This document shows, piece by piece, positions 58,401-64,000 of a DNA stretch of 64,000 nucleotides. Source of the DNA: Hofstenia miamia. Lineage: Eukaryota; Xenacoelomorpha; Acoela. Below the pieces are notes generated by a model that saw nothing but the letters and a program-made list of their open reading frames with translations, was not told the DNA's origin and ran no database searches. The stretch lies in assembly GCA_004352715.1 (NCBI GenBank), contig SCFE01000016.1, forward strand, positions 971,885-1,035,884, given 5' to 3'. A program made the translations under genes and the position numbers. Position 1 is the first letter of the stretch. Each line of letters opens with the position of its first letter.

Positions 58401-60972
58401 AAATTTATACATTGGCTGAATTAATTCTCCCAGCATTGTATATAAGAATAAACTTATTGGTTAGGCCTCATGCATAACGTACCTAGACATATTTATTACT
58501 TTTTAAACATTATTCCAAACTTTTGGTCATAGCTGTATTTATTTAATCCAAGTTAATGCTCTACAGTCTTCTCCTGGATTTGCACTGTTAAGTAATAAAT
58601 TATCGCAAATAATCCTAGGTTAAATTTCATTTATTCTTGTTTTATTCTACCTAATATTTTATAAGGAATTCTAATCTTAAAAAGGAAACGCAAATTGATA
58701 AGTGTATCTTTCAATTTAAATTATTTCTTGTATATAATTAGTTTTTATTTTCCAATTGAAACTTGTTATACGAGGGGTGATCAAAAAGTTTTGCAACCAA
58801 TTCATTTATTTAAAGAAAAATTACAAAGTTGCAAAATCAATGGTCACATTCCTTCAAAGTACTTTCCGTCACTATCTATGCACCGCTGAATCCTCATCTT
58901 CCAACTCTGGAAGCATCGATGGTACTCCGAAGTAGATATGCTCCGCCATTCTGAACGAACTGCTCTCGCCAAGTCTTGAATCCTTGAAAACGGCCTTCCA
59001 GAAATGGCTTTTTTGACTTTTGGAAATAAACAAAAGTCGCAAGAAGCCAAGTCTGGGAAGTACGGTGGGTGGTGAACATCTTCTTCCTGCTGCGAAAACT
59101 CTTCTGCAAATCCTGAGGTCGAGGGTCATCTTCAGTAAGCTGACCATTTTGGAGGACTTGTCGGCCATTGTGAAAAAGGAAATCCAGCACCCATCTCCTG
59201 TCACAACATCAGAGAGTCGCTTCGGTCCATTTTTCGAAAACATTTCAAGCCACCGGCGGCAAATCTGGACTCTGTGCCCGATGATCATCTGTGAGCATGT
59301 GCGGTATCCACTGTGCGCAGCGCTTGGTCATCTTTAATTCGTCATGGATGATGCTGTAGGTACTTCCATAACTTATGGACAACTCAGCAGCAAAAAATCT
59401 CAGTGTGATGCGCCGATCTTTAGTCACAATGGCCTCTGCACGAGCAAATATGTCCTTGGNNNNNNNNNNNNNNNNNNNNNNNNNNNNNNNNNNNNNNNNN
59501 NNNNNNNNNNNNNNNNNNNNNNNNNNNNNNNNNNNNNNNNNNNNNNNNNNNNNNNNNNNNNNNNNNNNNNNNNNNNNNNNNNNNNNNNNNNNNNNNNNNN
59601 NNNNNNNNNNNNNNNNNNNNNNNNNNNNNNNNNNNNNNNNNNNNNNNNNNNNNNNNNNNNNNNNNNNNNNNNNNNNNNNNNNNNNNNNNNNNNNNNNNNN
59701 NNNNNNNNNNNNNNNNNNNNNNNNNNNNNNNNNNNNNNNNNNNNNNNNNNNNNNNNNNNNNNNNNNNNNNNNNNNNNNNNNNNNNNNNNNNNNNNNNNNN
59801 NNNNNNNNNNNNNNNNNNNNNNNNNNNNNNNNNNNNNNNNNNNNNNNNNNNNNNNNNNNNNNNNNNNNNNNNNNNNNNNNNNNNNNNNNNNNNNNNNNNN
59901 NNNNNNNNNNNNNNNNNNNNNNNNNNNNNNNNNNNNNNNNNNNNNNNNNNNNNNNNNNNNNNNNNNNNNNNNNNNNNNNNNNNNNNNNNNNNNNNNNNNN
60001 NNNNNNNNNNNNNNNNNNNNNNNNNNNNNNNNNNNNNNNNNNNNNNNNNNNNNNNNNNNNNNNNNNNNNNNNNNNNNNNNNNNNNNNNNNNNNNNNNNNN
60101 NNNNNNNNNNNNNNNNNNNNNNNNNNNNNNNNNNNNNNNNNNNNNNNNNNNNNNNNNNNNNNNNNNNNNNNNNNNNNNNNNNNNNNNNNNNNNNNNNNNN
60201 NNNNNNNNNNNNNNNNNNNNNNNNNNNNNNNNNNNNNNNNNNNNNNNNNNNNNNNNNNNNNNNNNNNNNNNNNNNNNNNNNNNNNNNNNNNNNNNNNNNN
60301 NNNNNNNNNNNNNNNNNNNNNNNNNNNNNNNNNNNNNNNNNNNNNNNNAGTTGATATGCAAAAATGTGTGAGGATGAGGCTTTTTGCACTAAATTAGCAA
60401 ATTTGTTGTTTAGAAATTTTGAGATTTATTTTTAAAATGCTCCGATACAGATTCAATGTTTGAAAGCAGAATGCTCTTTTCCAATATTGAAGAGTCACTT
60501 CTGGTACCTTATTGATTAGATAACATGAATTAATTCGAGGATGTTCATTGCTTAAAGGAAATAGTGATGTCCTGTAATCGCCAGAATAATTTAGGAAATC
60601 GCCAATTCTAAACATGTGCACTATATATTATATTCAAATTCAATTCAAATTTTCACTTTAGAATGGCTGTACTCAATATGATTTTAAAGCCTGCTTACAT
60701 CTACTTCGTTTTTCGGCATTTTTTGCAACGAGGTGGTGATCCTTCTAAATTATTAAAGTTCAAAGGTATTGTCTGACTAAGTTGTCTATCTTTTGATTAA
60801 GAAACAACATAATTCTACTTCTTTCAGCTTAACTGCTAATTTAGGACTACTTGCCAATCAAGAACAAGGATATCAGAACATGGAGGACGGCGCCCCAATT
60901 ATTGGAGGTAGTGGTAAAGATCCCATTCAAAATCCTCAATTTGTTTCTTCAACAGAATATACTGCTTATTAG
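46539..60972 (+). CDS. agtrap: Type-1 angiotensin II receptor-associated protein homologue, seven exons
   Basis: Exons: 46539-46568, 46609-46643, 47108-47219, 47278-47362, 48634-48676, 60662-60765 and 60845-60972. All introns are GT-AG and all phases agree (0, 2, 0, 1, 2, 1); the product is 178 residues. The order of features is that of AGTRAP: PIPNIKLLCFIFFLLSIW, then VPWLPRSYILTVCSC, FFLWSIINKESYEPLQM, VLMDVVYIFLFYSRG, then EYRFSAG joined by splicing to MAVLNMILKPAYIYFVF and LQRGG, with a polar Gly- and Asn-rich tail ending STEYTAY. About four hydrophobic segments make it a small multi-pass protein of internal membranes. In mammals it binds the AT1 receptor tail and lowers signalling; invertebrate homologues lack a known partner. 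Intron 5 (48677-60661, about 12 kb) contains most of the transposons in this part of the window and all three large gaps. Confidence 0.85.
48677..51298. other. Front part of AGTRAP intron 5, no recognised gene
   Basis: Intronic by the gene model. Frames at 49474-49665, 50614-50907 and 51015-51227 have no recognisable motif. A 7-bp stem-loop (cacctgt...acaggtg) lies near 48896-48922. The word cctga clusters at 49065-49125 and 50045-50110. Confidence 0.5.
51299..51352 (+). repeat. Short dispersed repeat, copy 2
   Basis: The segment beginning gaaccggccggaaattttaa and ending gcaacagcta parallels 32280-32332. Downstream, accggttggccggtaaatt is partly an inverted echo of its start, so the full unit may be a small palindromic element ending near 51375. 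Confidence 0.6.
51582..52271 (+). pseudogene. Mariner transposase fragment, cut by an assembly gap
   Basis: Starts MSLSKEKIRICLLSF. A helix-turn-helix half in shifted frames follows (SQRKLCAAFGEDLVSERTVQ, NKPSSGRPSEIDDDNLVEL). Next come ITRDEKWC with the first catalytic Asp and finally a damaged DSSDYDYHLLWSL (normally PSDYHLFRSL) running into the gap at 52272. It has several frame changes and is missing parts of the core. It differs from the other two mariners here. Confidence 0.8.
52272..53271. other. Assembly gap (1000 N)
   Basis: A round 1000 Ns, so the true length is probably unknown. It lies in AGTRAP intron 5, between a mariner fragment and a LINE tail. Confidence 1.
53272..53585 (+). 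mobile_element. Two 3' ends of the (ATT)n-tailed LINE
   Basis: 53272-53325 is a LINE tail only (cagcggctaaataaagtcat and ATT repeats). Directly behind it, 53325-53585 repeats the last 260 bp of the LINE at 15435-15705 with about 20 differences, including the C-terminal frame PANYILFLNPPTAIDFFSPP to CDCPRCRKT and the same tail. Two truncated copies of one LINE landed side by side. Confidence 0.9.
53635..55417 (-). pseudogene. LINE reverse transcriptase and C-terminal domain, antisense, with gap
   Basis: On the - strand from 55400: EFLEREMGKWQTEIDG, then QTGILQGDSLAPLLFVV (motif B). Next are SHLWYMDDLKMYASS with the motif C Asp pair, GLEFGLGKCAAVTM, YKYLGVIE, and 54817-54611 with ADVDRLYMARHKGGKGLLS-like text. 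After the N gap (54123-54588) comes a C-terminal domain at 54114-53635: ARRPDIVVIDKEQRLGTVID and KIDKYRELAEEIERLWKLKK, then VVPVVVGALGAV. The C-terminal VIDxAVPxD core looks like a restriction-type endonuclease, as in R2/R4/NeSL-like LINEs; the clade is not certain. Frames are long and clean, so it is fairly young. It is far richer in GC than its surroundings. Confidence 0.85.
54123..54588. other. Assembly gap (466 N)
   Basis: Gap inside the antisense LINE between the RT/thumb part and the C-terminal endonuclease-like domain. Confidence 1.
55350..55449 (+). repeat. 33-bp tandem duplication followed by (ATT)n
   Basis: The phrase atctccctctctagaaactcaacc with ttccgtga occurs twice in a row (about 55349-55382 and 55383-55416). 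It is then followed by about ten ATT units to 55449. It marks the 5' edge, on the - strand, of the antisense LINE. Confidence 0.85.
55450..56800. other. Intronic, no recognised gene
   Basis: AT-rich. A 75-codon frame at 56057-56284 has no recognisable feature. Confidence 0.45.
56815..57050 (-). pseudogene. Degraded Tc1-like transposase fragment
   Basis: The - strand shows PDGAPFHTPKCIK, then in a second frame KWFKGSNF, and in a third SASPVMNAIGNCLHVL. This is the QDGAPCHTxKxxxKWF...SPDLNPIENxW region around the last two catalytic residues of Tc1-type transposases, with the final Glu mutated to Gly. It is an older element than the intact-looking Tc1 next to it. Confidence 0.5.
57061..58438 (-). 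mobile_element. Tc1-like transposon, nearly intact
   Basis: 1378 bp with inverted ends CAGTGCTGGGTGAATTAATT and the complement of CAATGCTGGGAGAATTAATT, flanked by TA; the left TA belongs to a (TA)n tract (57041-57060). The transposase runs on the - strand from about 58200 (MDVSEPLRALIIHHHTTNHW) to about 57201. Paired helix-turn-helix motifs come first (IAAATCVHRATVGRIIRQYG; TPKQLRQQLNLNVDTSTIRR). Catalytic residues are in FSDETAI, VQDNAPCHKG and SPDLNCIENAW, a DD34E triad. The C-terminus is MPHRVDLCLRSRGGYVPY. Two lesions are seen: an in-frame TGA at 57516-57514, just before the second catalytic Asp, and a one-base shift near 57275. It is probably a recent insertion in AGTRAP intron 5. Confidence 0.92.
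58771..59459 (-). pseudogene. Mariner transposon, C-terminal half, cut by an assembly gap
   Basis: The right end cgaggggtgatcaaaaagtt sits next to TA (58769-58770) and is typical of mariner. On the - strand, RITLRFFAAELSISYGSTYS is followed by HRVQICRRWLEMF and DVVTGDGCWISFF, where the usual GDE reads GDG but the catalytic Asp is kept. DLASCDFCLFPKVKKAISGR and GKYFEGM then end at 58844. Frames shift between these blocks. The N-terminal part is lost in the gap starting at 59460. Confidence 0.85.
59460..60348. other. Assembly gap (889 N)
   Basis: Cuts the mariner at 58771 and hides the last part of AGTRAP intron 5 before exon 6 at 60662. Confidence 1.
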
Positions 60973-61440
60973 AGAAATGATTTGCATGAACAGAGGAAGC
61001 AATATTTTAGCAGTGCATAGTTGTAAATGTCATTGTATACATTGTCTTACTTTGTATATGTGTTTCTGTTGCAGTATTTATGCACAATAGTGTAAACTAT
61101 GTAATTTATACCATATTTTAATTAGAAATTATTAAATTAATGCTAATGTTATATGTTCATACTTTTTAATCTTACCTCAAATAGAAAGTTTGAATTTCTG
61201 GCAAAACTTCATTGAATTGTATTTATTTCGTTGAACTCGAATTAAACGCTTTATTTTCATAACCTGGAAAATGAATGAATTCAGATATTACTGCCAATCC
61301 AATGCTTTACATTAACCCATTAAGCGTCATTTTTCGTTTTTTACTTTCCAATATTTTGAAACAAAATTTCAAGTGGCATTTAAATGGTAAAATTCTTGCA
61401 TGCAATTTTCAGTTTTTGCAGACCAACTAAAACTAATATA
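60973..61440. other. AGTRAP 3' flank
   Basis: Probably 3' untranslated region; an attaaa hexamer lies near 61131. Nothing else was recognised. Confidence 0.4.
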
Positions 61441-61745
61441 ATACGTGTTTCAAAATGGAAATCAGAAAATATGCTTAAATTATAGACCAATTTATATTGA
61501 AACTCCAATTGATACGATTTTTGAAAAATTGATTTTTAATCAAATCCAGGAAGCCAATAATTAGATTTTTTCAAAGGATAATTCTTTAATAATTACTAAT
61601 CTGTCCGAAAAGGCAATTTAAATTACGTAAATTTTGTCTAGTTGTGCCACTATTCAAGGAGTACCTCTGATCGGTTGCTGTTTAATGTGTATGTTGATTT
61701 AAATGAAAAGTATCCGTCGGCTGGTCAAATGAAATTCTTCAAATA
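61440..61745 (+). pseudogene. LINE reverse transcriptase scrap
   Basis: Frames give KICLNYRPIYIETPIDTIFE, KLIFNQIQEANN, then CATIQGVPLIGCCLMCMLI, a corrupted form of QGVPQGSVLGPLLF. NVYVDLNEKYP and MKFF follow in another frame. RT blocks around motifs 1 and B are recognisable; motif C is absent. It is heavily decayed and not obviously one of the other LINEs here. Confidence 0.65.
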
Positions 61746-62305
61746 TTAGAAAATAACTAAAGCATTGTAAATATATTTTCACCCACAAACTAAAAATATA
61801 AAAATAGAATCGAAAAATAATTTATTAGAAGCATGAAAATATTTCAATAGATATATATTAAGAAAACCAACTTGAAGGTCGAATTCTTAATTTTGGTCGA
61901 TAAAACTCAGAACAATTCCGTACTCTTTGTTTTTCGAAATGGAGAAACCCTACCCCATGAGTAAGTGTACGGATAATCCATTTATGAATCATGCCAAAAA
62001 AATCGTTTTTTGATAGGAAATTTTTCAAAGTAAAACATCAAAAACACTGAAAAACCAACACTATCAAGTAGCTACTTGATCAGTCAACAAATAATCGCCT
62101 TCTTGTTTCATAAAGCCGTTTCCTTTGATAAGGATTGTAAAAATTCTTCAATCGCAAACTGCACATCTGATTCATTATATAGCACGACGTAGTAAGTGTT
62201 TTCTCCTCAGACACAAGTAGTATGAAGAGCCCGAGACCCCGTAGACATTTTGACCTTGGCGGGGATGTCTGTGATGTAATTGTGTACTTTGGCCGTCTGT
62301 GTATC
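61745..62305. other. No recognised gene
   Basis: AT-rich with short frames only. Confidence 0.4.
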
Positions 62306-62307
62306 TT

Positions 62308-62540
62308 TGACGTCATTGGAAAATATTTTCTTGTGTTGACAAACACATTTGTTTGTTGTCTATTGTTTAAATGTAGCCAATTTTTTTATACATATTACAT
62401 AAATTATTGGCGGGGGTGTATATCTGACGTCATTGGAACATATTCTCTTTTGTTATAATATTTGTTGGCAAACACATTTGTTTGTAGTCTATTGTATAAA
62501 ATGTAACAAATTTTTTTATACGTATTACATAAATAATTGT
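62308..62540 (+). repeat. Two ~117-bp tandem units, each starting with TGACGTCA
   Basis: Units begin at 62308 and 62425. Both open with tgacgtcattggaa and share caaacacatttgtttg and the close of tacataaataattg. The second has small insertions. The TGACGTCA octamer is a perfect CRE/ATF-type palindrome in both. Confidence 0.8.
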
Positions 62541-62639
62541 CAAAGATCATTGAAATTCTCTATGCAAGAAATTCACGTTTTTGGTATTATATTTTATTGC
62601 TAAATTTCTTTGGTAAAAGTCATAATTAATTTTCAAACA

Positions 62640-63430
62640 AAAAAGTTTTATTTTACATACTTGCTTTTTGTTAATGTATGTGAGTTGCTTATTTATGTGG
62701 CTAATTTAGTTTACATACTTGTTTTTTTTATTGACATACATGACATTGGAAAATACCTCATTAATTTAGTTTACATACTTATTTTTCATACCTTTTTTAT
62801 TCGGTAAAATTTAATAACAAATGTTTGAATCAGAGAGATAATAATACTCGTTAGAAGTGTAATGGCTTATTTCGGTAATAATGCAAAAAAATTTTTCGGA
62901 ACTAGTTTATGCAAAAACTCGTAGCTTCTAATATTTAATAAACGTACGTGGAAAACCCACATACGTGTTTAAGACAAAACAAAAATGCAATTTATTCCAC
63001 ACTTTGCTTATAAGGATCATATATATCGTACTATTAAATTTGTCTATTGTGTTAGTTTATCATCATTGTTGTTGAGGGAATTCTGTAGGAAACAAATGCA
63101 ATGTGCATTTACACATTATGAATTTCAAACGGTCGTATCTAAATTAATGGTTAATAAACAAGTTGTTATTAAAAACGAGATGACATTCACAATCAAAAAC
63201 ACATGAATATTAAGTTTAAACAAAATCAATTGAAAATGTTTATTAACAAACAAACGACGTTTCTATTTATGATAAAGTATATAATTAATTTAACATCGGA
63301 CAGTAAATTCGCAGCAATTCATTAAAATAAAATTATGGTTTTAATAGAAATATATGTAAAACTATCTGAGATATAATTATAGAAATAGCTTACCAAAAAG
63401 TTTGAAATCTTTATGTGTAGTTCTTTCATA
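62640..63430. other. AT-rich, short repeated words
   Basis: taatttagtttacatactt occurs at about 62700 and again at 62762. A 73-codon frame at 62985-63206 is unassigned. Confidence 0.4.
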
Positions 63431-63434
63431 AATG

Positions 63435-63650
63435 TGAAATTCCATTATGCCAGCTGTGTATATTCATACGTGTAGAAAGTTACATGCTTCATAGACAATG
63501 TCAACATAGTTTTTATTTATATTCTATTGTTCAACTGTCAAAATGTATCCAATCGTAAACACAGTACAAGCATGTAAAATTCCATTATGCTGCTATGCGT
63601 AATTTTTTATTTATTGTTCAAATGTCAAAATGTGTCCAATCGTAAAGATT
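63435..63650 (+). repeat. Degenerate tandem duplication
   Basis: aaattccattatgc and tgtcaaaatgtatccaatcg occur in the same order at 63438-63560 and, in a shorter unit, at 63575-63650. Confidence 0.7.
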
Positions 63651-64000
63651 GTTATCTACCAAACATCAAATCCAAATCAATTTAAAAATTATCACAATTA
63701 ATTAAAACATTTTCAAATCATATAAAACTAGAATTTTTTCACAAGTTGGAAAACAATCTCAATTATTACATGTTTTTCCCAATTTATACAATTATGTAAA
63801 TGAAAGATGCTAAAAAACTAAAATGTTAATAAAGTAAAACGATTTATCAATCATTGTCTCTGGTAAAAATGAAAAAAATATTCTTTCAATACGTTTTTCT
63901 CGTTGAATTCAAGAATAAAATATTTGCAAGTAGGAATTTTTATATGAAACGTTTCAAGATTGTTGATAACATGGTTTGTTATTAGTGCCGTAAACTGATT

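Noticed and set aside
1-64000. CRISPR arrays, operons, ribosome-binding sites, rRNA
   Set aside because: The window is animal nuclear DNA; short repeats here are microsatellites or transposon parts, and no rRNA-like sequence was recognised.

Overview
The window is nuclear DNA of an invertebrate animal. Evidence: three spliced genes with GT-AG introns, animal-type transposons (Ty3/gypsy, several LINE lineages, Penelope-like, mariner, Tc1, a Polinton/adintovirus-like element), (TA)n tracts and a strongly AT-rich background. I cannot name the phylum. The assembly has three large N gaps (52272-53271, 54123-54588, 59460-60348), a 14-N gap at 21719 and single Ns at 27445, 36785, 37367 and 39082. 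At least two of the single Ns look like unmerged contig ends.

Host genes, all on the + strand, are: (1) a two-exon gene at 16802-18077 encoding about 398 residues, with an N-terminal CG-1 DNA-binding domain (otherwise known from CAMTA factors) joined to a 6-pyruvoyl-tetrahydropterin-synthase-like domain that has lost its zinc ligands; this is the most unusual item here; (2) a three-exon rhodopsin-class GPCR at 28755-30935 (308 residues, phases agree at both introns); (3) a seven-exon AGTRAP/ATRAP homologue at 46539-60972 (178 residues), whose fifth intron is about 12 kb and full of transposons. The third gene was assembled from short exons by splice sites, phase and family similarity.

Layout. 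0-9.2 kb: CpG-poor retroelement block with a decayed gypsy pol, an unidentified ORF region behind it, a gag-like piece and a ~1 kb inverted repeat. 9.2-16.8 kb: a foldback element, tRNA-like repeats and a LINE. 16.8-18.1 kb: the CG-1/PTPS gene. 18-21.7 kb: nothing recognised. 21.7-28.4 kb: Penelope and LINE scraps, and a nearly intact transposon-derived gene at 23767-25406. 28.7-31 kb: GPCR. 31.58-32.12 kb: piggyBac-type MITE. 33.3-38.4 kb: decayed Polinton/adintovirus-like element. 39-43 kb: antisense gypsy carrying a mariner deletion derivative. 42.4-46.2 kb: a stretch with no CpG at all. 46.5-61 kb: AGTRAP with a mariner, LINE ends, a Tc1 and a second mariner in its large intron. 61-64 kb: a LINE scrap and tandem duplications.

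The three host genes do not form a pathway. Everything else is selfish DNA in different states of decay. The youngest elements by visible intactness are the Tc1 at 57.06-58.44 kb and the transposon-derived gene at 23.8 kb.
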